A stretch of 64,000 nucleotides of DNA from assembly GCF_008831285.2 (NCBI RefSeq), contig NC_045146.1, forward strand, positions 21,197,149 through 21,261,148, read 5' to 3'. A program made the translations under genes and the position numbers. Below the pieces are notes generated by a model. It did no database searches and had not been told where the DNA came from. It saw only the letters and a program-made list of their open reading frames with translations. Each line of letters opens with the position of its first letter. The first letter of the stretch is position 1. Below are positions 11,915 through 22,900 of this stretch, piece by piece. The stretch comes from Nymphaea colorata (Eukaryota; Streptophyta; Magnoliopsida; Nymphaeales; Nymphaeaceae).

Positions 11915-14900
11915 ATGGCGCTGGAAGAAGGAAAGGTCAGAATTGAGAAGTTCGACTGTAAAGACTTCGGATTCTGGAAGATGCAGATCGAGGACTACTT
12001 GTATCAGAAGAAACTGCATGAACCACTCATGGGAGCGAAACCTGCAACAATGGCTGATGCAGATTGGCAGTTGCTAGATAGACAAGCCCTTGGAGTCATC
12101 CGGTTGACGCTGGCCAGAAACGTCGCCTTCAACATTGTTAACGAGAAGACGATAGCAAGTCTGATGAAGACGCTAACAGATATGTACGAAAAACTCTCTG
12201 CTTCGAATAAGGTATATCTGATGCGTCGATTATTTAATTTGAAAATGGCTGAAGGTGCCTCTGTTACGGATCACATAAATAAGTTCAATGTTATTACTTC
12301 TCAATTATGTTCTGTCAATATTAAGTTTGATGATGAGGTTCAAGCCTTAATTTTACTGTCATCTCTACCGGAGAGTTGGAGTGCCACTGTGACCACCGTG
12401 AGTAGTTCATCGGGGTCAAGCAAATTGAAGTTCAGTGGTGTTCGAGATTTAATACTTAGTGAGGACATTCGCAGAAGAGAGGCAGGAGAGCCCCTCGGTT
12501 CTGCCCTAAATGTTCAAAATAGGGGCAGAACTAATCAACGCTACCAAGAGCGTGGAAGGTCCAAATCTAAGGGAATGAGTCAATCCAAACCTCGAAGTGA
12601 TGGCTGTTGGAACTGTGGTAAGCCAGGACACCGGAAAAGAGATTGCAGGTTGTTGAAGAAGAAGAACCCAAATCGTGAAGATGATTCAGCAAATGCAGCA
12701 ACAAAAGATATAACTGATGCACTTACCTTGAGTGTACACAGCTCTATAGAGTCTTGGATTTTAGACTCTGACGCATCTTTCCATTCAACGTATTCTAATG
12801 AAAGTATGCATAACTATGTTGCAGGAAAATTTGGTAGAGTATACCTTGCAGATGATGAACCTCTGGATATTGTAGGGAAAGGTGAGGTTCACATTAAAAT
12901 GCAGAATGGGCATGTATGGAAGTTAAAAGATGTCAGACATGTCCCAGGGTTGAAGATGAATCTCATCTCGGTCGGACAGTTAGACGACGAAGGCTATGTT
13001 ACTACCTTTGTTGGCGGATCTTGGAAAATAACCAAAGGTGCTATGGTTATAGCACGAGGTCACAAACTTGGCACTTTGTACATGACTGTAGATGTGAAAG
13101 ACACAGTGGCTGTGGCGAAATGTGAGAATAAATCATTGTTGTGGATTACAGGCTTGGGCATATGAGTGAGAAGGGAATGAAGATCATGACAACAAATAAC
13201 AAGTTGCATGACTTGAAATCTGTAGACATTGGGCTATGTGAAGACTGTGTTTTCGGAAAACAGAAAATGGTCACTTTCTCCAAAGTTGGACGGCCTCCAA
13301 AGAAGGAAAAGCTAGAGTTGGTGCATACTGATGTTTGGGGACCAGCTCCAGTTCGTTCTCTTGGAGGATCCCTATACTATGTCACATTCATTGATGATTG
13401 TACAAGGAAGGTATGGGTTTACTTTCTCAAACATAAATCTGACGTGTTTACTGTTTTCAAAAGGTGGAAAGCAGAAGTAGAAAATCAGACCGGAAAGAAG
13501 ATTAAATGTCTGCGGTCAGATAACGGAGATGAGTATGACAGCAAAGAGTTTAAAAATTTTTGTGCAGATCATGAGATTCAAACACAAAGAACGGTCCCTA
13601 AAAAGCCACGACAAAATGGGGTTGCTGAAAGAATGAACAGAACCCTTTGTGAAAGAGTAAGAAGCATGAGACTGCATTCAGGCTTACCAAAGATGTTTTG
13701 GGCGGATGCAATCAGTACAACTGCATACTTGATAAATCGTGGGCCTTCTGTTCCTTTGGACTATGGAATACCTGAAGAAGCCTGGACCGGCAAGGAGGTA
13801 AATCTTGCACACTTAAGAGTCTTCGGTTGTGTTTCTTACATACATATAGACTCGGATAAAATGGATAAATTAGATCCTAAACATACATATAGACTCTGAT
13901 AAAAGGGATAAATTAGATCCTAAGTCCAGGAAATGTTATTTCATTGGTTATGGAAATGATGAGTTTGGGTATCGCTTTTGGGATGATAAAGCGAAGAAAA
14001 TTATTAGACATAATGATGTAGTGTTTAATGAGATGGCTCTGTACAAAGACAAGGATAGTCTTATGTCTGAGAAGAATGAACATCATGATACAAGTGAAGA
14101 CATTGTAGAACTTCAAGATGTCTCTGAAGATGATGTTGCAATTAAGAGTCAAGATGGAAACAGTCAGATGGAACAAGAAGCAAACACATCCCAACCTCCA
14201 TTAAGGAGATCAAGTAGAAGGCAAAAACCAAATCGAATGTATTCTCCTTACTTACATTACTTGTTGTTAACTAATGCTGGAGAACCCGAGTGTTTTGATG
14301 AAGCAATGCAGGTTACAGATTCTGTTAAGTGGGAGTTAGCTATGAAAGAGGAGATGGACTCTCTACATGCTAACAGAACGTGGACATTAACTGAGCTTCC
14401 TTGTGGGAAGAAGGCATTGCAAAACAAATGGGTATACAGGATTAAAGAAGAAGTCGATGGAAGGAAAATGTATAAAGCAAGGTTAGTAGTGAAAGGTTTT
14501 CAACAGAAAGAAGGTATAGATTATACAGAAATTTTCTCTCCTGTTGTAAAACTAACTACTATAAGATTAGTATTGAGTTTAGTTGCAGCTGAAAATTTAT
14601 ATTTAAAGCAACTAGATGTAAAGACTGCATTCCTTCATGGAGATTTGGAGGAAGATATTTATATGGTGCAACCTGAAGGCTTTCAAGTATTAGGAAAAGA
14701 AAGTCTTGTATGCAAGTTAGAGAAGAGTCTCTATGGTTTAAAGCAGGCACCGAGACAGTGGTACAAAAAGTTTGATAACTTCATGAGGAGAAATGCTTTT
14801 AAGAAGTGTGATATGGATCACTGTTGCTATTTTAAGAACCTTGATAGTTGTTATATCATTTTACTATTATATGTGGATGATATGCTCATTACAGGCTCAA

Positions 14901-15829
14901 ATTTGCAAGAGATTAATTCTCTGAAAGAACAACTATCAAAGGAGTTTGAAATGAAAGAGCTAGGCGCTGCGAAACAAATCCTTGGGATGAGAATTAGTAG
15001 GGACAGTAAGACAGGTACGTTAAATTTGCCTCAACAAAATTATATTGAGAAGATCTTGTGCAGGTTTAAGATGCAAGATGCTAAACCTGTTAGTACGCTT
15101 CTTGCTAGTCATTTCAAACTGTCCAAGGATTTGTCACCCAAGACAGATGAAGAACATGAAGAAATGTCAAAGATTTCATATGCTTCAGCAGTGGGTAGCT
15201 TGATGTATGCTATGGTATGCACTAGACCAGACATAGCACAAGCAGTGGGAGCAGTGAGCAGATACATGGCTGAGCCTGGAAAGAAACATTGGGAGGATGT
15301 GAAGTGGATATTACGTTATTTGAAAGGAACTTCAGGTATAAGCCTTTGTTTTAAGAAAAACGAATTACTTTTGCATGGCTTTGTGATGCAGATTTGGGTG
15401 GTGATCTTGACAGTAGGAGAAGTACTACCGGGTACATTTATACCCTAGGAGGAACCTATGTCAGTTGGGTTTCACAGCTTCAAAAGGTTGTTGCGCTGTC
15501 TACCACAGAAGCTGAATATATTGCAGTTACAGAAGCCAGCAAAGAGATGATTTGGCTAAAGACTATTCTAAAAGAATTGCATGTAAAGGAAGATAAGAGT
15601 GTTCTTTCGTGATAGTCAAAGTGCAATTCATTTAGCCAAGAATCCAGTGTTCCATGCTATAACAAAGCATATTGAATTGAAGTATCATTTCATTAGAGAT
15701 TTGTTGGAAGAGAAGATACTATCTCTTAAAAAGATTCGTGGAACAGAGAATCCTGCAGACATGTTGACAAAGCCAGTGACTGCTGAGAAGTTGAGGTTAT
15801 GTTTAACCTCAGTTGGTCTCCAAGGTTGA
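11915..15829 (+). pseudogene. copia gag-pol polyprotein, at least four frame breaks
   Basis: The frame starts at ATG 11,915. Gag (KFDCKDFGFWKMQIEDYLY) is followed by a CCHC knuckle CWNCGKPGHRKRDC and a protease motif WILDSDASFH, in which the usual DSG is DSD. A one-base loss near 13,145 breaks the GAG-pre-integrase motif LWHYRLGH. Integrase (HTDVWGPA, LRSDNGDEY, NGVAERMNRTL) runs to 13,899. There a 43-bp tandem duplication (13,838-13,880 and 13,881-13,923) causes a shift and stop. Reverse transcriptase (14,021-15,448; KARLVVKGFQQKEGIDY, LDVKTAFLHGDLEEDIYM, LLLYVDDMLITG) is intact. Further shifts near 15,380 and 15,600 split RNase H ([34 protein letters not shown]). Not functional as one polyprotein. 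Confidence 0.92.
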
Positions 15830-15893
15830 TTGATGAGGAGACGTTACACAGGTTGAGTATGTGATGTACAAGCACTTGGATGGATCAAATTCC

Positions 15894-15904
15894 AAGTGGG
15901 AGAT
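15894..15904 (+). other. polypurine tract of copia element
   Basis: AAGTGGGAGAT lies directly before the 3' LTR, the expected site for plus-strand priming. Confidence 0.7.
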
Positions 15905-16214
15905 TGTTGGTGTATGGAAGTTGATCTATACTGGACACTCATTTGCAATACCGCGGATCCAACTCTTTATGTAAGGGCATATATGTCATTTTGTACAAAT
16001 GTGGGTTTGCCCTAATCCTTATGTTTTGAGGATGGTCGCCGCTTGAGAGTGTCTGTTCTGTGTGTTCATAGAAAAGAGAATACAAGAGATCTGTGCGACC
16101 GTGGACGTAGAAGATTATTGCTCCGAACCACGTAAATCGTTGTCTTCTTCCTTGTTGCTTCTAACCCCCTCTTGAGAATGCGAGAGGAGAGTTTATTCTG
16201 TGTTGTTCCTAACA
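15905..16214 (+). repeat. 3' LTR of copia element
   Basis: 310 bases, TGTTGG to CCTAACA, matching the 5' LTR except for about 12 substitutions and a block near position 45 (ATACCGCGGATCCAAC in place of an AT-rich stretch). Confidence 0.93.
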
Positions 16215-17970
16215 CTGTTCTGATTTACACAGTCGTGGACAGCTTCGGTCTCACCTTTTATGAGCGAAAGTGACTATTTCTAAGTTAATTTTTTGGAACA
16301 AAACTATGACTCACGGACATGTCATTTTGATTGTATTTCAAATGGGGTGCACAGTTCAAATATGGAAATTCATGATTTGATGTAATGATCAATCGAGTCT
16401 TTACATGATATCGTAATGAGTACGTAAGTGGCATTTCCAAATTTTTAAAAGAACTTACTAAAATATAAAAATTTTATTGATTGAAAGTTAAAAATTTCAT
16501 TAAAATGTGAATTTTTACCGGTCGAAAGTTAAAAATTTCATATCCCGGGCCAATTAATGATCTTTTTTCTACAAAATATACAGATTAATGAATGTCTTCA
16601 AAGCTGTCGAACATGGATTGTCTCTAATTGGCAATTTTTAACAGTTTAAAACATAAACAGTTGCCACTTACCAGTAACTTGAAAGGGTAAATGAAATATA
16701 ATGAAACGTCAACCGAGAAGGAAATATACTGAAACACGAGCTCCAAAGTGAAATATGCTTTGAAAAGGATTACATCATATCAGTATCAGAAGATATGGAA
16801 ATGGGGAATATAAGGCAGACCTAGTAATCTTGAAATCACTGGGGTTTACCTCAACGATCTAGTTTTCATTTTTTAAGATATACGTCGACTGTTTTTTGGT
16901 TAACCTCAAGGTAAATGGTTGGGCTAAAGGTACGTGAAAAAAAAAAATTGTCTCTAGTTCAATTCCACAGACATTATGTCTTTGTGTTTTGTGGTGGGGC
17001 AAGGTGTACCGCTGCTATTGCGGTCCTGAACAATTATTTGTAGGCAGTAGATTATTAACCTCTGGCTCAGTGCTCCGGAATTTTTTTTTTCTTTTGTTAA
17101 TAAAAAAGTTAGTGATTCTGAAAAGTACAACTTTTCCTTCAAAAAAATATACAAAACAGAACGTACGCGTAACTTTTAGGTAGTTGATCAAGGTGGGGCG
17201 GAGACTCCACGATATGGAACTCGTTGAATCCAAAAGATATATATTAAGATGCGAAGATTGATAAGCATCAGAGTCAGACAGTGATTACACATTGTTCACC
17301 TCACGACCACAAACCAGCTCACTGTCAAGTTTAAGTCCCACCACTTGGTTCCCGCTTCTTTCAGTTTTAAACAATTTTCATGAGATTACATTTTGGTTTC
17401 AGAATGCAATCGCGTGGGAAAGGTTGGGTCGAGCTTTGCCGAGAGGTTGGTGTGGAGTCTCAGCAGAATTACCTATATACTTCGACAGGAAACTGTATGT
17501 GTGAAACGAACGGTGCCTCGCATCAGATTCAGAAAGTTTGCATTTTGAAAATTTTTCTTAGAAAGGAAAACAAAAGACTGGACCTGGACCAACCACTGTG
17601 GTTGCACCAAGGTTTAAGTCAAGGGACTCGGGCTCCCCCAAAAAAATGCGACAATGAAGACACATGATGTATGTCTGTTGGCTAGTTTTGTTCATGGGAA
17701 AAACCACTGTGGTTGTCCCCACTGGTCCTAAATGGGCCAACATTGTGCTCAATCAAGTGGTTAGGCTCCACACAGCTTGGACTACACAACCAGACCCAGA
17801 TTAGAACCATCTTGCAGGCAGCACGGTTCCAAAAGCACAATATGAGCTTGGGCAGTTGAACAAGAAGACCTATTATGTTGTCGCTGATATGTGTTTCTAT
17901 ATATGTGGTAAACACGTGAATGAGATCAAATGTATTTAGGAAAGAACTAAGATGATCTTTTATATTGCAG
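16215..17970. other. spacer, no gene recognised
   Basis: AT-rich sequence with no recognisable coding exon. Open frames at 17,292-17,667 have no domain. Further exons of the gene ending at 18,147 might lie here but I cannot place them. Confidence 0.4.
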
Positions 17971-18147
17971 ATCCATCGATCAAAGTCAGGATACCCAAAA
18001 GCTGAACTCTCTCAGGAGCAATCAATGGTGGTAAGAACCTTTCAGTGCACCTTTCAATCCAGATTGTTTAGCTCCGAATGTAATTAACTTGCCGTCCCTT
18101 GGGTCTTCTTACAGGATCTTGAATTCGAGTCCCTTTATAGAGGATGA
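17971..18147 (+). CDS. possible last two exons of an unidentified gene (17,971-18,030, 18,115-18,147)
   Basis: A 20-codon stretch is bracketed by TATATTGCAG before 17,971 and GGTAAG after 18,030. It joins in phase to 11 codons starting after CTTACAG at 18,115 and ending in TGA at 18,145. The joined peptide contains SGYPKAELSQEQSMV and ends DLEFESLYRG. The 84-base intron is a typical plant size and both splice sites are strong. I do not recognise the family and see no convincing upstream exon, so it may be the tail of a gene whose body was displaced or decayed. It ends about 1.1 kb before the presumed LHY transcription start. Confidence 0.4.
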
Positions 18148-18939
18148 GAATGCTACAGTAGCCATCCAAACATTGGTTGTGAAGTATTGCACATCATATG
18201 TGGGGTTCATTTTCTGGCTTCACTTCTAAAGCAATTAGTACCAAACATTTTTTACCAGATGTGCTGGTTCAGCCTTGGACTGCAGACACACTGAAGGATT
18301 CAACGTTGAACGGAAATGGGGGACTTGTTAAAATTGAACAGCTTCAAACCATATCTGGCCCATCTACAGTTCAAGGATTACAAATTATTTTGTCGCTAAA
18401 ATTGTTCTAGTTAAACATTTATGTCTGGCAAAAGCTCAATGGGCAAAAGAAGTATACTAACAGTCTTCTTGCCGGGCTTCATTTTAGACGAACGAGTTGT
18501 AGAAGAAGAGTTTCCGTTCCTAAACTAGAAGTTACCTTTTGTAATAAACTTTCGCACCCAGAATTGCAATTTAAAACTGATGGGCTAAACACCTTCCAAG
18601 TTAGTCGTTGGAGTTGGACCGACCACAGTTTTGTAGTACTACGACCCATGGTCTCCGTGGTTTAGCCAAAAAAAAAATAATAACTAAGAGGGGAGGGGAG
18701 TCTTGGCCAGTCGACAAATTTTTAACAATTTAAAGTTCAGAGATTGTCAATTTTCTCCTTCCGCGGTCCACGTACTTCGACGCGGAGCAGACTCAAAACG
18801 GCGACCCGATCCAAGCAAGTTGGGTCGATCGACGCGGGCCACGTTACGTGGTGGGCGAGATGAGAGTTTGTGGCTGGATAATCTCGGGTCGGTGGTTAAT
18901 CCAATAAGCGGGTGAGGTGAGGTGAGGAGGTCCAGTGGA

Positions 18940-18995
18940 GCCCGCAGGGCACGACTCCGACACGTGGAGGGTGGGGAAGGGTGGGGCCCAGCTTT
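18940..18995 (+). promoter_or_regulatory. candidate LHY promoter sites: G-box and TCP site
   Basis: CACGTG at 18,961-18,966 is a perfect G-box (in ACACGTGG, also ABRE-like). GTGGGGCC at 18,981-18,988 fits the class I TCP consensus GTGGGNCC. In Arabidopsis the TCP factor CHE binds such a site in the CCA1 promoter, and G-box factors act on clock promoters. The sites are about 250 bases before the presumed transcribed leader, which is a suitable distance. A further ACGTGG lies at about 18,846. Confidence 0.45.
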
Positions 18996-19249
18996 CTCCG
19001 CCCCCACTCTCTTGTGGCGGAGACTGGGAGGCCGCAAAAGTGCATCCCTCATGCTGAGCTGGCGCTATTTTTGGCCACGAATTACGGCCACTCGTAACGT
19101 GCCATCTGGCGCGACGGCCGCCCCGAATTTAGAATTGCGGAAAAGCGGCTCTAAATATTTTTCTGGGGCTTAACAGCCGGGGGGTAAAATGGGAACCGAA
19201 AAGATAGTGGCTGAGAGTCGCCGCGCGTCCCTGAACCAGGAATAATAGG

Positions 19250-19951
19250 TAGAAAAACTCTCTGGAAACTCTTCTTTCTCAGCTTGTTTCTCTAACAGTG
19301 TCACTGGTTCTTGAGTTCTTTTCCGCACCTTTTCTGCTTCTTTCTGTTTCCCCCCGTCCTTTTTCTTTTATATATTTTTTTTCCGGTTCATGATTTTTTC
19401 CTTCTGGCCTCTCCGCTCGATCGGGGAGACCGAGCTCCGGTGATTGGAGAACGAGGGAGACGCGAGGGTTTTCAAAGTAGCCTTCTTCCTCGTCGCCGTC
19501 CGCTTGGAGAGGAGAGGGAAAACCAGATGATTTATTTCGGAGATTGATCCCGATATGCGGAGTGTCTTCTTCGCGGGTATGGCTTCCGCTCCGGGGGGGC
19601 TTCCCGAGTCCCGCTGGTTGTTAGATTGCCTTTTTTCTTTCTTTCGGACTGATTTGGTCTCTTTTAGGTCTTGTGTTTCGTCTGCCGTTGGCTTTCACGG
19701 TCGTTTTGGTGAGAAAAATTTCCGTTGTTTGGATAAGGAAGAGGTTCCTCCGTAGGGTCGGCTGAGTTGTGGCTTTGGTTTTGATGGTTTTGCAGGGGAA
19801 ATTAGGAAGCTGAGGTCCGGTTTTGAGGTTCGGGTGGGTCCAGAGGGATGTATGAAGGATGGAAGGTGGAGATCGGGATGTTTCTACGTCACAAATGATC
19901 TGATTAGGCGATCTCCTGGCAAACAGGAGGTCCCGCGTCGAGGAGCTGCCC
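19250..19951 (+). promoter_or_regulatory. presumed LHY 5' leader with upstream reading frame
   Basis: A CT-rich stretch (19,255-19,390) precedes the LHY start, as in many plant leaders. An upstream ATG at 19,555 opens a 66-codon frame ending at 19,755. A possible leader intron could run from GTGAG at 19,709 to TTTTGCAG ending at 19,795; splicing it would change the end of that upstream frame. Transcription start and leader introns are inferred, not shown. Confidence 0.35.
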
Positions 19952-22900
19952 ATGGATACGAATTCTTCTGGCGAAGATGTCATCATACGAGTTAGTTCTG
20001 ATTCTTTTTCTTTCTCTTTTTCTTTCCGAGTTAGTTTTCCTTTTCTTTTCTCCCGGATTGTATTGCTCCAAAAAGACCGTAAGGAGTGTGAGTTGCGGGA
20101 ATGTTTCGTAGACGAGGAAGCCATACACCATTACGAAGCAGCGGGAGCGCTGGACCGCAGAAGAGCATAACCGGTTTCTCGAAGCACTGAAGCTGTACGG
20201 ACGGGCGTGGCAGCGTATCGAAGGTGAGATTGATCGCTTGTTCTTTTGCTTTGGTTTATTGATCTCTTAGTTTTGACTTCAATTGTGAAAGTATGCGATG
20301 TTGATGAGTGCATCTGTAGGCGATCACGGACGGCTATGTTCTACTTTATTAGACGCATGCTTATTTCTTGAGTTTCATGGTGTGCAGAGCATATCGGAAC
20401 AAAAACGGCAGTTCAAATAAGAAGCCATGCCCAGAAGTTCTTCTCAAAGGTCCATCGGTACCATCTAGCTTGCTACTTATATCCGATTAAAGTGAAAGTC
20501 GTACAAGTCTATATTTCATCGCATATCAAGATCAAATCAATTTTCAATTAAATATTTAACTAATTCAGTATTTTATTCTACTTTCATTTTCTGGTTTAAG
20601 GCAATCTGAAAGCCTTATTTGATTGAAAATGTTTCAGGTTTGCCTGAGCAAATGCTTTGCAAAACAACATAGTTTCCTTTTCTTGAAGAAAGTGGAGGCA
20701 CGCCATAGGAAGATTAGTAAGATACTATCACGTGATAGATGCGCAATTGATAGTTTCAGAAGGAGAACTGCGTATAGTTTAGAAATTAAACTAGCGCAAA
20801 GAAACAAAAATATTTCGTTAACTGGAGGCCGAGATGATGAAGATGTTGAAAGGATTGTTGATTGCAAATATATACATTAGATAGAAAATCATGCAAGATA
20901 GTCGAGCAGTATGACTTGTTTTTCATATAGTATTTGAAGTCCAAGACTGGCAACTGTAATCAAAATTTGCTGAAAGTAAAATTGTTTGGTAAAACTCCTA
21001 AGCTATCCGGAAAGAATGAAAATAGCTATATTTGTATGCCAGAAAAGGAAACAGAGCATAGTTCCATCACTAGAGTAAAATTGTAGATGCTCGTATTGCA
21101 AGTGCCTTAAACACTATTGCAACCAGAAAGGTTGTCATCCTTTCTACATTATTTGGAATGAAAAAGGGTACCTGCATGTTCTGTTGCTATAGAAAATTGC
21201 TCCATAAAACGATTTGGGCCTTGACGAGTTTCTCTATATGAGGTCTGATTTTAAGAATTAATTATCAGATCCTTTCTTGAGAAGCTAGTTACTTTTTAGA
21301 GGCCATATAGATTGACCTTTTGGTACTTTTCTGCATGTTCATGCATTATTTCTTACATGTGTTTCTATTACTCGTGCTAATCAGAGGTGGTGTTTGTCAT
21401 AATTAGAAGAGGTTCTTCGTGAAATGAGGACCAGAGCCTCTTCATGAATAAAGGCTCCGTCATAGCTCTCCGTTTGGTCAGATAGACTTCCATTATTCCC
21501 TTTCTTAGGGTGGCATAATTCACGGTGTTAGAAAGGGAAGTAAGATCATATTCACATGAATAATTGCAAGACCTGAAGAGGATTCACTTTTTTGTGCTAA
21601 CTGCATTTTACACCTAGCAAAATAGCTCTAACTCAAAGCATATGTTGTATCAATAATTGAATGTGTAAATTGGCATAACAAATGGTCCATCAGCCTACAA
21701 GTACTTCAGTAGGACAGTTTGAAGCTAGTATTACACATATTAGTATGATACATTAGTTACAAGGTGTACTGTACTTTATCCAGTCTGGCTATTGTAGATC
21801 TCCATGTTCTACAAACTGCACAGTATAGGATGGATACGTTAGTTACAAGTTGTACTGTACTTCTCGTACATGAAAATTTTGACTTCAAAGTGAGCTTGGG
21901 CCAACTTAAGGACTGCCCATGTTTTCCATATATTCTTGATGTACTCTGTCCAATTGTGAATCTTGATGATTTCTCAAGAGATCATTTATCTCTCTCTCTT
22001 TCTCTAGAGAGAGAAAATAATGAATCATGCCTCCTGGTTTCAAGCACTATCAATGCTGTATTTCTATAAGTCCAAACCTTCAGAGGATGAAAAATGTTAG
22101 AATTTATGACTCAAAAAAATGTGTAAATCATATGTACATTGTAGATTTTATAAGGTTAAAAAAATTAAGTCTTAATTCTTACCTTTCTTGGCCAATGAAA
22201 TCCTATCCAAATGTCGAATTTTCAAGTTCTTTTTTTGTGTTTACAAATATTTTTCACGTATCCATATTGTTAGATTTATGGAAAACAATTTAAAGACACA
22301 CATAGGAGGCATATTTGGGAATGCTATATCTTGCATTATAATCTGTATAGATTTTTTTCCTTTTCTAGCATGAGAGTTGTTGAAAAATATCTTTTTATGA
22401 TAATTCAGAGTATGTATGTTGTTTTGGGCCCAGCTGCTACTGGTTCCAAAAGCATTTTACCACATCGTCCAGGGCAGCTTAATTAAATTTCAGAAATTGT
22501 CTTCTAAACATTTTTTTTTTAGACTGGGTCCATACTCAATTTTTTACTAAGGATTCTGCTTTAATGGTCACTTGGAGATAATTTTGTGGTCAATTGGGCA
22601 TTTAGGGGGACATAAACATCATGATTTTAAAGCAAGGTCATCACAAAATGGCACAAAAGAAATATATTATGATAGCCTGGAATTATTTGTATTGAGCAAT
22701 TATCAATAGAATACATTGTACTTTCATGTAACAGTTGCAATGTTTTTAGTTGTTACCTTTTGTTTCTTTCCAATAGGCTAATGTTTCTTTTCCAGTTGCT
22801 CCAAAAATATTCTATTTACTTCTTTTTCTACATCTTATTATATCATTTTTTATGCAAATATATTATTCATCTATGGTTGCTATTTATATATTTTTATTTA

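Larger units (their letters stand above)
11576..16214 (+). mobile_element. Ty1/copia LTR retrotransposon, Tork/Tnt1-like, inactivated
   Basis: The complete structure is 5' LTR, primer-binding site, gag-pol, purine-rich tract and 3' LTR, about 4.6 kb. Domain order gag, protease, integrase, reverse transcriptase, RNase H is the copia order. The flanking 5-mers are GTGTT (11,571-11,575) and CTGTT (16,215-16,219), a 4 of 5 match to a 5-bp target duplication. The element sits in or beside LINE debris in the spacer upstream of LHY. Frame breaks in gag-pol make it non-autonomous, though both LTRs and the primer site are well kept. Confidence 0.93.

Noticed and set aside
22384-22392. Evening element AAAATATCT in LHY intron 3 as an autoregulatory site
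   Set aside because: About two matches are expected by chance on both strands of a 64-kb AT-rich window, and another occurs at 247-255. Position alone gives no support.
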